A stretch of 64,000 bases of DNA from Flaccisagitta enflata (GCA_965153355.1 OZ231126.1:63798001-63862000); one strand, 5' to 3'. Numbered from the stretch's first letter, positions 1 to 12,645 are shown. The notes: generated by a model from the letters alone, not told the origin. Translations and numbers: made by a program.

Positions 1-843
1 TCTTTCTTCTGCTTCTTTTTCTCGTCGCTGCCTCTCAGCTGCCTTTTGTCTTTTGCTGATTTCCGGATTTGGCGTAGGCGCTTTTCGTTTTCGCGAGGAT
101 TTGGCCTCTTCCTCTCTAGCTATCGTCTCTTGCAGTTGGAGACGCAACTCTGCCTGAAGGGTCTGCTTCGGGAATTTGTGTGAGGTGCGTTGCAAGTGAG
201 TCCGCTTGACACTATCGTTCGCCGCCTCTACAAGTTCGCCCGATAACTTGTTTACGTTGCCGAACAACTTCACACTCATGGGCAAATGCGTAACAATTAT
301 GTGGACGTATGGGGTGATCGAAAATTTCATCTCCTTGAATAATTTCCCCCATTCTTGAGCTTTTCTTGCTACCTCCTCCGCGTCAGATCGTGAGCAATTG
401 CTAACCAATTCTAATAGGGCCGAGAATTCTTCAAACAGACCGGCAAACTTCATTTTTCTCTCCCCCGGTAAAATGCCGTCGGAGTTTCTAAGCGCAGGGC
501 CAATTCCTTGAAAAAGCTTCCTCCACAACACACCTGTCAATGCGTTGTGAGACAGTTTTGCCCTTCCATGATTATCTGCCTCATAAGTGGTAAATGAAAC
601 CCCCAAGTCAAGTACAAGCTGCTCCAAAGGCTTCGCCAATTTGTCACCAGTGTACTCGACGACTTCATTCATCATTTTGCTCATTAATTTGTCGCCAACC
701 CGCATTCGAGCATGAAGGATGTCTGGGGGAACGCCGTAGATGAGTGGAGTTTCCGCGCCAAGAGGAATGGTTGGGATAGGTGGTCGCTTCACGCTGGCCT
801 CTTTGTTTCCAGACAGTCGACCAGCTTCCTTGCTTCCCCCACT
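1..843 (-). CDS. Transposon-derived protein, transposase-like, 3' end off window
   Basis: The minus strand is open for 281 codons from a TGA at 844-846 to the window edge, so the C-terminus is not seen. Codon usage and composition look like real protein. Readable blocks in order are GVPPDILHARMRVGDKL, NHGRAKLSHNALTG, YVHIIVTHLPMSVKLFG and SGELVEAANDSVKRTH, followed by a Lys/Arg/Glu-rich probable coiled coil ending in KRQKAAERQRREKEAEE. The LH...G, H...HLP and E..N..K spacing resembles the C-terminal half of DDE-type transposon proteins common in invertebrate genomes; the exact superfamily is not recognised. Just upstream another frame reads DGWKVFNEVGEARKLVDC behind a CT-rich tract ending in CAG at about 881-883. 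This looks like an exon start, so there is a frame break somewhere in 780-846. The gene is either a pseudogene or has one indel. Codon-level coding is fairly sure, the function is tentative. Confidence 0.5.
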
Positions 844-879
844 TCATTGAACACTTTCCAGCCGTCATCTTGATCAATC

Positions 880-881
<2 letters not shown>

Positions 882-926
<45 letters not shown>

Positions 927-1000
927 GAGACAGAGAGAGAGACAGAGAGAGAGACAGAAAGAGAGAGAGAAAGAGAGTGAGAAAGAGTGAGAAAAAGAGA
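882..1000. repeat. (GA)n microsatellite
   Basis: Interrupted GA array with GACA-type variants. Read on the minus strand it is a long pyrimidine tract ending in CAG directly before the open frame at 1-880, so it may serve as the polypyrimidine tract of a splice acceptor. Confidence 0.9.
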
Positions 1001-1188
1001 ACGTGATCTTTCCGTATTATCAATGAGTCTGTGTTTTGTCTATCTGGTTGTCTTTCTTCTTTATCGCTTTCTTTCAAGCGTTCATTTGGCAATTTCTTGA
1101 AAGTCCGTCCGCCCGTCTGTGTCTCATTCTAACTTTCTTTCTTCAATTCATTCTTTCAATCTTTTATACTTTACCTTCTTGGGTACTT

Positions 1189-1890
1189 TCAATCTTTCTT
1201 ACATTCTGTCTTTCTCTCTTTCAAACTTTCTTTCAATCTTTCTATTTCAAAACCAAACCGTTTATTTAATAGCTTTCTCACCATATTTGGCTGCGGTTCC
1301 ACGTCATCGACATGATTTGCAGATGTTAGATCCGATGTTCTTGCATTCGACGTAACCGTTACCGTTGAATTCGCATCTGATGAACTTGCATCCGACAAAT
1401 CCGCACCCGATGAACACGCACCCGACGAACACGCACCCGATGAACTCGCACCCGTTGAACTCGCACCCAATGAACTCGTACCCGACGAACTTGTACCCGA
1501 CGAACTTGTACCCGACGAACTTGTACCCGACGAACTTGTACCCGATGGACTCGTACCCGATGGTCTTGGAGACGGCGATGATAAAGACGACAATGCCGTG
1601 GAGGCTGACGATGCAAACGGCGACGTAAACGGCGACGTAAATGGAAAAGTCGCTGGCGGCAGATTTGTAGACGGGAAGTTTGTTGACGATACTGCGCTCG
1701 AAAGGTTTCTCCCAATCCCGACATCAGCCTCATCTTCAGAATCTCCGGCAGGAATACGCTTCTTGATCCTTATCGCGTACCGAACGTTGTGTGAAGGAGG
1801 GGGCGTCGGATCCAAATCGTCCTCTTCATTTTCTGAGCCCGTGAGCGTCTCTTCGCTCACCGAGCGCGCCAAGTCTGGTCCCAAATTGCT
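1189..1890 (-). CDS. Probable Ser/Thr-rich exon with 15-bp coding minisatellite
   Basis: An open minus-strand frame of about 230 codons without a clear ATG; a candidate acceptor AG lies near 1892. The first third is acidic and protein-like (blocks SVSEETLTGSENEEDDLD and IKKRIPAGDSEDEADVG). It is followed by a Ser/Thr/Gly tract built on a 5-residue SSGTS-type unit, encoded by a 15-bp tandem repeat at about 1380-1560. The last residues are basic (RLKESLKERK). It could be an upstream exon of the transposase-like gene at 1-880, giving a disordered N-terminal region, but no junction was proven. The 15-bp unit keeps several frames open, so the repeat part alone is weak coding evidence; the non-repeat acidic part is the better support. 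Confidence 0.35.
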   Translation of the reverse strand, partial: SNLGPDLARSVSEETLTGSENEEDDLDPTPPPSHNVRYAIRIKKRIPAGDSEDEADVGIGRNLSSAVSSTNFPSTNLPPATFPFTSPFTSPFASSASTALSSLSSPSPRPSGTSPSGTSSSGTSSSGTSSSGTSSSGTSSLGASSTGASSSGACSSGACSSGADLSDASSSDANSTVTVTSNARTSDLTSANHVDDVEPQPNMVRKLLNKRFGFEIERLKESLKERKTECKKD

Positions 1891-2243
1891 TATTTATTAG
1901 AATTATCATTGCTATATTTTTTTGAATTAAGCAGAACCCATAAAATTAACGTATTCATTTTTACAGTCTATTGATAGTCCAATAAGCTAAGCCGCTTATT
2001 CAAGAAAAAATCAAGATACCTATCATAATTGTTTGTGTTCCATTAGGCGTTGGCTTTGTGCGAAATGAAAAACGGCTTAGCTATAATTTTCTCCCGTGCG
2101 TTGATGATTTTTTTATTCAACTTATTTTACGACGACGTTGCAGTTAGCAACTGGAACATGGTAAACTCATCTACTAGCTTGACCTGGTATACCACTGTTT
2201 GGTTCATATGGAACGGTCTCAATTTTCAATCTAGCAACAGCAC

Positions 2244-2820
<577 letters not shown>

Positions 2821-2926
2821 TTGATTTTCAAACGCCATCTATCAGCGCCGACTTTGGTTTAATTGAGCAGGTTCTGGTCTTCAAACGAAAAATATATCAT
2901 TTGGTAAAGACGAGACATGAAAAAAA

Positions 2927-3045
2927 AGGCCGGATTTACACGGCAATCCAGTCGCGGACGGTTGGGCAGAAGCACTCGCAATTCAAAAATATTTCGGACG
3001 GACCAACGCGGCAAGGTGTAGAGTCGCATGTCCGCGACTAAAAAG
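2927..3045 (+). mobile_element. HP1 hairpin-ended element, short copy
   Basis: Has the 5' GGCCGGAT..ACACGGC hairpin, the GTCGCGGACGG block, one short GGAC array, GTGTAGAG and the 3' stem AGTCGC..CGCGACT followed by AAAAA. The 3' stem carries one mismatch (AGTCGCA). Confidence 0.7.
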
Positions 3046-3195
3046 AAAACTCAAGCCACACAAAGGTGACCTCATCTAAAATTGATGTGTGTATCCAAGG
3101 ACATCCATAAGAGGTTATGTCAGTCCCTCCATCCGTCTCAGCCTGCTGTGCTTTTGTTTGTGCATGAACCTGGTGCATGTATCGGCCCATAATAA

Positions 3196-3406
3196 AAAAA
3201 CAAGGCCGTATACACGGCAGCATTAGTCGCGGACGGGTGGGCAGGAGCGGAAAACCTCGAACAGTGACTTTATGACGGACCGACGGACCGACGGACCGAC
3301 GGACCGACGGACCGACGGACCGACGGACCGACGGACCGACGGACCGACAGACCGACAGACCGACCGACCGACAAAGTGGCATATAGAGTCGCGTGTCCGC
3401 GACTTA
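3196..3406 (+). mobile_element. HP1 element with long (GACC/GACG)n core
   Basis: 5' AAACAAGGCCG hairpin, AGTCGCGGACGGGTGGGCAG block, about 25 tetranucleotide units at 3272-3372, then ATAGAG and the 3' stem AGTCGCG-TGTC-CGCGACT. It lies about 150 bp after another copy in the same orientation. Confidence 0.8.
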
Positions 3407-3628
3407 AAAGAAAGAGAGAAAGAGAGAAAAGGAGAAAGAGAGGAGATGATGGTGATGATGATGAATTGGTAGAGAGAGCAATGGACGAAAAGAGAGGAGG
3501 AGGAAGATGAAATTGTACACGCCATGGAAACTCCTTTTAGTCCAAGTTTCTCAATCAATCACCGCACTTGGTTGCTTCATTGTTTCTCTGTCTATCTGTC
3601 TGTCTTTTCGTCTGTCTGTCTGTCTTTT

Positions 3629-3737
<109 letters not shown>

Positions 3738-3934
3738 TCTCGAACTGTGTGCCACCTTTACCTTCCTTGAACTGCCGAGGTTTTTCCCAATTTTGTCGCC
3801 CTTCTCTTTTTTGCCACCTTCTCCGCCTTTTCCTTTCTTTTTCCCCGCCTCCTTGCCTCCTTCTTAAAGGGGACATAGCCGTCGGTTCGTTGTTAAGATT
3901 ATCTTTAAGGATGAATTCCCCGACACAGCGCATA

Positions 3935-4562
3935 AGTTTACCATTATTGATACAGTACGATGGGATCAAAGACGACCTAGACTGGAGGATAGATTTAAGG
4001 TATTTTGATTTTATTAAATTTATAAAAAAAATTGAAATCTATACTAATTAAAGGTTGCTTTATTGCTTGAATATATTAGCTTTTCTCATTCTTTTACTTG
4101 TGACTTGACCTCATCTGGACTTCATTTTTTAACGTTCTAACCTAGCCTATCAGATAAGGCATTATATGATTATGAAAAAAAAATCAGCTCAATTGGACTA
4201 TTTTTACAGGTTTTACAGCTATTTTTTAATAACAATAATTATGTTAATTAGTATTTGGGCAAAGCTTAAAAAAGGCATAAAACCTATAAAAATGGTCCAA
4301 TTGAACAATTTTTTTTCTATATTGTATAAAATTTTCTGCCCAATCTGATGAACTAGGTTAGGACATTGAAAAATGAAGTTCTGATGAGGTCAAGTCACAA
4401 GTTGAAAAATGAGAGAAGCCAATGTATTCAAGCCATAGAGCAATCTTTAATTAGCATAAATCTCAATTTTTTTATATATCAAATAAAATTAAGATACTTA
4501 AAATCTATCCTCCTGTTTAGGTCGTCTTTGCTCCCATCGTACTCTATGGTTAAGTACTTACA
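3935..4562. repeat. Foldback repeat, arms about 290-300 bp
   Basis: The left arm (about 3935-4225) and right arm (about 4255-4562) are imperfect reverse complements: TACGATGGGA...GACGACCTA near 3955 pairs with TAGGTCGTC...TCCCATCGTA near 4520, and GACTTGACCTCATC pairs with GATGAGGTCAAGTC. The loop is about 30 bp. AT-rich, no coding capacity. It looks like a foldback or MITE-type element of unknown family. Confidence 0.7.
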
Positions 4563-5460
4563 GCTCGTCGTAAATCGTCCTCGCGAACAGCAGTATTCTT
4601 AGCTTCGAATGATATTTTTCCAAGTGGATTCGAAAATATTGACGACCTACTTGAGTTCTATGTTCATTGTAGGAGTGACTATCAAGCAATTGACAAACCA
4701 TACTTATTTGTTGCTTGTCTATATCAGTATAGTGGTGAAAGTTCTATAACATTTTAATTTTCTCCCCATCCGATGTCCGTTAATTTCAAATTCAACTTAC
4801 CCTTCTCTATTGCCGCCATTTGCTTTCTGCCCTTTTTTCCTCGACTCTTTTTTTTTTTTAGTCTTTTTACTAGAATCTTGTTTTGCTCTACTGTTATAAA
4901 TCTTTTTCTTTTTAAGTCGACTTCTTCTTTAAGTAAATGAAAAAAAAAACAGAACAGTAACCATTGTCCAAATGGCCAATTGTTTGGCAGTAGATGGTAC
5001 TACTACTACGTTTTCGTCAATAGTGCATTGACTGGCACATATAGATGTTAACCAGCTAAAGTATGCTCTCCAGCTCAACCGTTAGTGAGTGTACATTGAG
5101 AAGGTATTGTGTATTTGAATGTCAAAATAGACCGAATCTTTTTAATAGGCTATTACTTCGATGACAGTTAGTTTTAAGCAATCATTTCCATGAAGATGAT
5201 AAGATAAAGATCGGACTTTCCTTATAACACCTGGAGGTGGAATGAAAATTCCACCTCCAGCATGTAAAATGTTGAAATGACGTAATGTGTTTGAATATTT
5301 TTCCTTCTTTTGACGAATAAAAAGATTAAACAGATAAATAAATGAAAAAAAAATTAATCAATCAATGATGAATGCAGGAAGGAATGAATGAACCAATGAA
5401 TAAAACAAAGAAGGAAGAAAGGACAGAAGGAAGGAAAAAAGATAGAAATGAATTAGAAAA
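4563..5460. other. Gene-free AT-rich stretch
   Basis: No open frame with protein-like composition. A short perfect inverted pair (GGAGGTGGAA/TTCCACCTCC near 5231-5260) is the only structure seen. Confidence 0.6.
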
Positions 5461-5469
5461 TAGACTAAT

Positions 5470-5775
5470 ATCATGGAAGCCCAAATTTCAGGTAAATCCG
5501 TTTCTCTCGAGCCGCTAGAAACGTGGTTCTGCCTAACATGGAAGAATATCTGAGGTTCCTTGATAGATATTACCTTCTCCTTTGGAGAAAAAGTCAGAGA
5601 ATACCTTCGGCTTTTTGAGACTTGTAGTGGAATTCTTATTTCTTCTTTCTTATGAAGAGTTTTCAGAATTTGATTTGCTTTTTGGGCCAACTGAGACTTT
5701 GCATAAGATTTAGAATTAGGTGGCCCCAAGTAGAATTCTGTGTGATCAATATTTTCATGATATTGGTAGGAAGGT
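5470..5775 (-). CDS. Possible isolated exon, unrecognised
   Basis: About 100 codons on the minus strand lie open between low-complexity flanks, with balanced composition (blocks YQYHENIDHTEFYLGPP, KSQLAQKANQILKTLHKK and ETDLPEIWAS). A candidate acceptor (GATCAG) lies near 5780. The downstream sequence becomes poly-Leu/Phe, so the true end would be a donor before about 5465. No family recognised. It could be the remnant of a transposon protein or chance; no neighbouring exon was found. Confidence 0.3.
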
Positions 5776-5789
5776 TTAAAACTGATCAC

Positions 5790-5961
5790 AACAAGGCCGG
5801 ATACACGGCCAATACCAGTCGCGGACGGGTGGGCAGGAGCGGAAATGCGCGTTTTCACACTTCCCAACTCGTTCACCACGGACCAACCAACCGACCGACC
5901 GACGGACGGACGGACGGACGGACAAAGCCTCTTATAGAGTCGCTTGTCCGCGACTAAAAAT
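5790..5961 (+). mobile_element. HP1 element, reference-like copy
   Basis: Complete architecture: AACAAG, hairpin GGCCG-GATACA-CGGCC, AGTCGCGGACGGGTGGGCAG, GCGCGTTTTC, GACC then GACG array, AAAGCCTCTTATAGAG, stem AGTCGCT-TGTC-CGCGACT with one mismatch, then AAAAA. Confidence 0.85.
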
Positions 5962-5999
5962 ATGCATATACTTTTTTTTTTTGTTGAAAAAAAGGGAAG

Positions 6000-7050
6000 A
6001 TGCACAGAGAAAAAAAAGAGCAAAAGATGCATAAAACAAAAGAACAAAAAAACAAAATAAAGCAAAACAAAACAAATTAACAAACAAACAGACAGTCACC
6101 ATAATTACAAACAATTTAAAACTCGGCATTTATGACTGTTTTCCTGCAGCAAGAGTCGCCTTTATTAGTGATAGTATTAGTATATAATCATCAAAATGAT
6201 AGTAATTCTTGGTACCTAAAGATCTTTAGGAGCAAGACATAACTGTATCTCAATTTCATTTGCCAGTCGTCAAAGTGCCAGTAAGCGGTAACCTCGCAGT
6301 GCACAATACTGAGCTTTCTGATCTGAGTTTGAGGAAAATTTGTTCCCGTTTTGCGTGTTCGGTAAAATAAAATTCTGGAGGAAATACCAAAAGACAGAAA
6401 AATTTGGAAGAGGGGAAAAAAGGAAAAGGAAAAAAAAAAGAGAAAAATAAGAGGATTACTTTGAAAGCAAAAACATTCGGCGACAGGAATAAAAGGAAAT
6501 GTCTCAATTATTGAAAAAATAAGAGGGTTGTTTTTCTTCAGTCGCGTCCACCCAAATTTTTTTTTTTTTTTTTTTTTTTTTGGTGCATCCTTCTTTTTTG
6601 CACGTGCGTCATTTGGTAATTTTTTCTCTTTTAACAGTCTTTCAGTGCAATTTAGTCTAATTAAGGCCTGCAAAGGGGGGGGAGGGGGGGGCGCTTAAGC
6701 CTAAGTCGGCACTGAGACCCGCGATGGAACCTCGGTATGGCCATGTTCATCCTTCTTCGCCATTCGATCCCTTTCTTTGATGACAATCGTAAAAAAAAAG
6801 CCAAAAACCAAGTAAAAGAAATCCTACACGATCAAAGTCTCCTTTACCCCCTTTCCCCTTTGCTACGTATTTCCTTCCCATTCATCTTCTTTCCAGTTTA
6901 CTATCGTTTCTAATTGACACATCAGCGTCACCGTTCTTTCTTCGGATTGCCGATCTCTGTGGCCACCTAAATCCTTTTTTTAACCCAAAAATTATAAAAA
7001 AGCTTGATTTAAAGAGTTAATTCTGCTCCTGCATTGCACATGACCGTCAT
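6000..7050. other. Gene-free low-complexity stretch
   Basis: A-rich tract (5990-6120), homopolymer T at 6558-6582, and a G-rich tract at 6675-6692. No supported gene. Confidence 0.6.
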
Positions 7051-7375
7051 TTTTTAGATGCGTCCGTCAGGAACGCATCTCTATAAGAGGGTCTGCCCGT
7101 CGGTCCGTCGGTCCGTCGGTCCGTCCGTCGGTCCGTCGGTCCGTCCGTCCATATGTCCGTTACGCAAGTGCAAAAACCGCGTTTCTCGATTGTTTTTGGC
7201 CGCTGTGAGATCCTATACTGAAACAAATGATCAACCAACATGTTTTGACATCCTCCTTTACCACTTAGTCGCTCACCCGTCTGTTCGTCCATCTGTCTCT
7301 CCATATATGTCACATGATCCATACACGCAGATACACGGCCCGGACGCATCGTTGCCCGGTCGGGCTTGTTTTCTT
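7051..7375 (-). mobile_element. HP1 element, GATGCG-stem variant
   Basis: Minus orientation. The 3' end is a stem AGATGCGT...ACGCATCT (8 bp) followed by AAAAA, preceded by CTCTTATAGAG and a GACC/GACG array. The 5' end is AACAAG plus GCCCG-AC-CGGGC. An almost identical copy in plus orientation lies at 63317-63590. Confidence 0.8.
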
Positions 7376-7437
7376 CTCCTTTGTCTCGTTGTTGTTGAAC
7401 TTGTTATCATTGTAGTTATGGTTGACATCGATGTTGT

Positions 7438-7438
7438 T

Positions 7439-7498
<60 letters not shown>

Positions 7499-7509
7499 GC
7501 TGTTGTTGC

Positions 7510-7563
<54 letters not shown>

Positions 7564-7620
7564 CTTTTTCTTTTTCTTTTTCTTTTTCTTTTTTCATCTT
7601 CTTCTTCTTCTTCTTCTTCT

Positions 7621-7688
<68 letters not shown>

Positions 7689-7785
7689 TTCTTCTTCTTC
7701 TTCTTCTTCTTCTTCTTCTTCTTCTTCTTCTTCTTCTTCTTCTTCTTCTTCTTCTTCTTCTTCTTCTTCTTCTTCTTCTCCTTCC
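7438..7785. repeat. Compound (TTG)n-(TTTTTC)n-(TTC)n array
   Basis: TTG array to about 7562, five TTTTTC units, then TTC to 7785. Poly-Lys/Glu/Phe frames are repeat artefacts. Confidence 0.95.
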
Positions 7786-8400
7786 ATCTCACGTTTATCC
7801 TCGACTGGTTTTCTACTTTATGTTTGTCCTTTTATTCTTGATTCAAATGTCATTGATTCGATTACGCTGAAGGTGCAATCCAAGAAGGATTCTTGTGTTG
7901 GGACCGGACAAGGAATGAAGGAACGACGCGCAGAACGCGGTCAAGCTGGCATAGAGATGAATGTTCAACTATGCGCTTGGCTGAATGAGGAATCCACGCT
8001 ATAGAGCGTAAAATCTGCCATTGTCCTTATCTATCGTCTATCTATCGTCGATCCATCCTTAACCATCTTCATTTTTTCAAGTACAGTTGGCACTCGTTGT
8101 AAAGAACAATTTTTCGTTACGTACATACAGCTTTCATTAAAGCCAATGAAATGTAAATAATAAGACTTAAAATTTTTCAAACTACAAGTCTCTATCTATC
8201 TATCTATCAAACTATCTATCTATCTTTTGTTCTATTTGTTTTGTTTTTTTGAAATATTTCTGTATCCATTTACCGGTGTATCCATTTACCGGTGTATTTT
8301 TATCTCGTTGTTCTTGGCTCGTTTCGACGTTTCTTTCTCTTTTTTTTCTATGCAACGTGTAAATGTCGCTTTGTTTGAATCGATTTTTGCCAAATCTTTT

Positions 8401-8588
8401 TAGTCGCGTGCTACGCGACTCTACACCCCGCTTTGTCGGTCCGTCCGTCCGTCCGTCACACTTTACTTTTTTTTGGTTTTTGCGGTCTCTGGCCTCACTG
8501 CTCCTGCCCAAATAATGCATTGACCTCAATTACGGCCCCTGCCCACCCGCACGCGACTGTGGTAGCCGTGTATCCGGCCTTGTTTTCT
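8401..8588 (-). mobile_element. HP1 element inserted in left LIR arm only
   Basis: Minus orientation: stem AGTCGCG-TGCTA-CGCGACT, (GTCC) array, TGCCCACCCGCACGCGACTG, GCCGTGTATCCGGC hairpin, CTTGTTTT. The right arm lacks it: at about 63256 the flanks GCCAAATCTTTTT and TTGTC.TCGTTCCC are nearly contiguous (as reverse complement), which gives an empty site. Confidence 0.85.
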
Positions 8589-9374
8589 TGTCTTGTCGTT
8601 CCCTTTCCCCTTTTCTTTTCCCCCATGATTTTCTTTCTTTCCTCCCTTCCTAGTTTCAATTTTTCTTTTTCTCTTCCTTCCTTTTCCCTTTTCCCTTGTC
8701 CCTTTGCCCTCTGGCGGGGAACAAGCGAGTCTCCCTCCGCTGAGGGCGTCGTAAATGTCAGGAAAAAGAACAAGTTTCATTGCTCGAATTGTCACACAGA
8801 CGGCTCTACTTAAGAACTAGGCGAGTAAGTATCTCGCTCGTTCTTTCTCTTTTCTCTATTTCGCTTCATTTTATTTTACCCTCTCTTTTTCATTATCTCT
8901 CGCTATGTTTCTGTAACACTTTGTCTTTCTCCTCTCTGTCTCTCCGTTTTTCCCTTTCTCCCTATATCCTCTCTCTCTCTCTCTCTTTCTCTCCCTCTTT
9001 CTCAATTTAAAGCGTACAAAATCCCGACTCAAACTCATTTTACTATTCATGTATGTGCAAACTGCACACACATGTAATTGATAGCACCCATAGAACGCTG
9101 TTGCTACACTTGATCTTTGCCCTCATCCTTTGAGTGTCATTCAACCTTTTTTGCCAACGTTAAACAGAGCCACAAATTTTTTTCTCTTTGAAACTTTCCC
9201 TTTGTTCAAATTGTGCCCTTCTTTTGTCCGCCTTCTCTCGCGTATTTATCGCAATCCGCGGTTATTACATAATTCGTATTTCAGAACATTTTGATGCTCT
9301 TACCCACATGCGCGCTACTTGGATGACAGTGTTCCGAGATATCTGGCCTTTTCCTCCCCCTCCTTATCCTTTTT

Positions 9375-9862
9375 GGGCAGCGGTCCCAAAGGGCCGATGT
9401 CCTGTAGGACACAGGGGTGAATTTCCAGACGTCTGCTCGTACATCTGTTTGTCCATCCGTCCGTCCATCCATCCATCTAATCATCCATCCAACCGTCCGT
9501 CCGTCCGTCCGTTTGTCTGTACGTCCGCCCCCCCCCCCCCCGATGCTCCTCTCAGGCCCCAAATCCGCTCTCTGGCCCCTAATCAACCTTTTCAGCTCAG
9601 GCCCATAATCAGTCCTCACAGGCCCAAATCTCAGCCCTCTCACGCCCAAAAGCAGCCCTCTCAGGTCCAAAATTATCTCTCTCAAGGCCAAAATCAGCCC
9701 ACTGAGGCCCCAAATCAGCCTTGTCAGGCCAAAAACCAACTGTTTCAGGCCTTAAATCAGCCCTCTCAAACCTAAAATCTGAACACTTGGGTCTCAATAC
9801 TGTGCTCCAATCAATCAAATCAGTCCTTGAATATGCTTTCTCAGGACGTGTGGAAATTCACC
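9375..9862 (+). mobile_element. HP2 element, truncated, left arm
   Basis: Begins at GGGCAGCGGTCCC after a T run, then GTCCTGTAGGACACAGGGG, a GTCC/ATCC array, a C run, and about ten ~22-bp units of the type CAGGCCCAAATCAGCCCTCT. Ends in GTGGAAATTCACCCCTGT without the distal CCGCTGCCC arm. The right-arm counterpart is at about 61842-62236. Confidence 0.7.
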
Positions 9863-9942
9863 CCTGTCATTTCGATTGAAAGACCTGATTCCTGGGATGA
9901 TTACTGTGTATCAAATGCATTGACTTAATTCAGGGGAACAAA

Positions 9943-10076
<134 letters not shown>

Positions 10077-10825
10077 TTCTGGTGTCTCACCCTTTTGACG
10101 TATCCATGGTCTGATCTCTGCCACAACCTTTTCTGTTGGTAGCGAAACTATACTTTTGCTCTCTGATTAGTTTTCCTCGCCGCATTTGGGAGCGTTTTCA
10201 CTTGACTTGCTTCTACATTTCTTTTTCTTGTAAGTTTTCTTCTCTTCTCTTTTTCTTTTGCCCTGTCTGCCATTTTCTTTCCACTTCACTCATCTGGTAT
10301 CGCGTATTTTTTCGCTTTTGGGGTTGGGTCGCCTGCGACGCCATTCTATACCCCACTGTCTTGGTCTGTCGGTCGGTAGGTCGGTCACGCTCTTACTTAT
10401 TAGGCGTTTGTGATTTATTTTAGTTTCATGGCCTCGGCCAAAATGTCTAGCGATCTACTTTATCATTGTTACGTCGCTCTATTGTCCTACTTGTTAGTTG
10501 CGCTTTCGACTCAAGTTACTCGAGAATTTTGCCTGTAACAAAATCATAGGAGGGGAGGGGGTGAAACTGCACAAATGTAAGCGGGGGCACCATCTACAGC
10601 ACCATCTACAGCACCATCTACAGCTTCTACAGCTACATGATCTAAAGCGTAGCGAGTGGCTTTGTCGCAGTTGTCATACGTATTGCCGTTGCTCTTTTCT
10701 CTCCGTTGCACATTTCTATCAAAATAATCTACGTTATGAAGGCGCCATTGACAATTGTGGAACCACATTTAACATCTTAAATGGGACATAAACGACGCAC
10801 AAAAACCGCTTCTAACGTTGACGAT

Positions 10826-11725
10826 AATTAAAATGGCGACGTCAACGACGTTGGTGATGACGGTGATGACGATGACGACGACGGAGATGACGTTACCAAG
10901 GATGAGAATGATGACGGCGATGTCGATGACGACGACGGAGATGACGTTACCAAGGATGAGAATGATGACGGCGATGACGATGACGACGACGGAGATGACG
11001 TAACCAAGGATGAGAATGATGACGGCGATGACGATGATGACGACGGAGATGACGTTACCAAGGATGAGAAAGATGACGGCGATGTCGATGATGACGACGG
11101 AGATGACGTTACCAAGGATGAGAATGATGACGGCGATGACGATGACGACGACGGAGATGACGTTACCAAGGATGAGAATGATGACGGCGATGACGATGAT
11201 GACAACGGAGATGACGTTACCAAGGATGAGAAAGATGACGGCGATGTCGATGATGACGACGGAGATGACGTTACCAAGGATGAGAAAGATGACGGCGATG
11301 ACGATGACGACGACGAAGATGACGTTACCAAGGATGAGAAAGATGACGGCGATGTCGATGATGACGACAAAGTTGACGTTACCAAGGATGAGAAAGATGA
11401 CGGCGATGACGATGACGACGACGAAGATGACGTTACCAAGGATGAGAAAGATGACGGCGATGTCGATGACGACGACGGAGATGACGTTACCAAGGATGAG
11501 AAAGATGACGGCGATGTCGATGAAGACGACGAAGATGACGTTACCAAGGATGAGAAAGGATGAGAAAGATGATGGCGATGACGATGACGACAACGAAGAT
11601 GACGTTACCAAGGATGAGAAAGATGACGGCGATGTCGATGATGACGACGGAGATGACGTTACCAAGGATGAGAAAGATGACGGCGATGTCGATGACGACG
11701 ACGGAGATGATGTTACCGGATGAGA
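10826..11725. repeat. 54-bp minisatellite, about 16 copies
   Basis: The unit starts GATGACGTTACCAAGGATGA and is 54 bp long (18 codons) with few stops in any frame, so long Asp/Glu-rich and Ser-rich frames appear on both strands. Copies differ at a few positions (AAT/AAA, GTC/GAC, GGA/GAA). One 12-bp duplication occurs near 11555. The opposite arm (60690-60790) holds only about two copies, so the array expanded or contracted after the arms were duplicated. No start, splice site or conserved flank supports a gene. Confidence 0.85.
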
Positions 11726-11966
11726 AAGATGACGGCGATGTCGATGAAGACGACGAAGAGGACGATACCGAAGATGAAATCGATGATGACGGCGAGGATG
11801 AGGATGGAGGTGAGGACGAGGATGGAGGTGAGGATGACCTTGACGGCGAAGATGACGATGATGTACAAACAGGCCAAAGTGCATGAGCCCAATGTGGTGG
11901 ACGTATAGCCTCTCAAAGAAGCCGAAACATGAACCACTCCCTTCCAGGTAAGACTCCCCGAGAATT

Positions 11967-12398
<432 letters not shown>

Positions 12399-12543
12399 CA
12401 TTATTGAAAACGAGAATAACGTATTGACGAGGATGACCTAAAGACATGACGAGTGAATAACCAAATGATAGTTCAAGAAATGCTAGAAATTCAGCAGTCA
12501 AAGTAGAACTGAACATTTTCGGCAGTGTATCCATTATCATCAT

Positions 12544-12645
<102 letters not shown>

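Noticed and set aside
3272-3372. GACC/GACG array as an independent microsatellite
   Set aside because: It is always found at the same position inside HP1 or HP2 elements, so it is treated as part of them.
10769-11884. 371-codon minus-strand frame and acidic plus-strand frames
   Set aside because: The 54-bp unit is a multiple of three and few of its frames contain stops, so long frames on both strands are automatic; no start context or splice signals.
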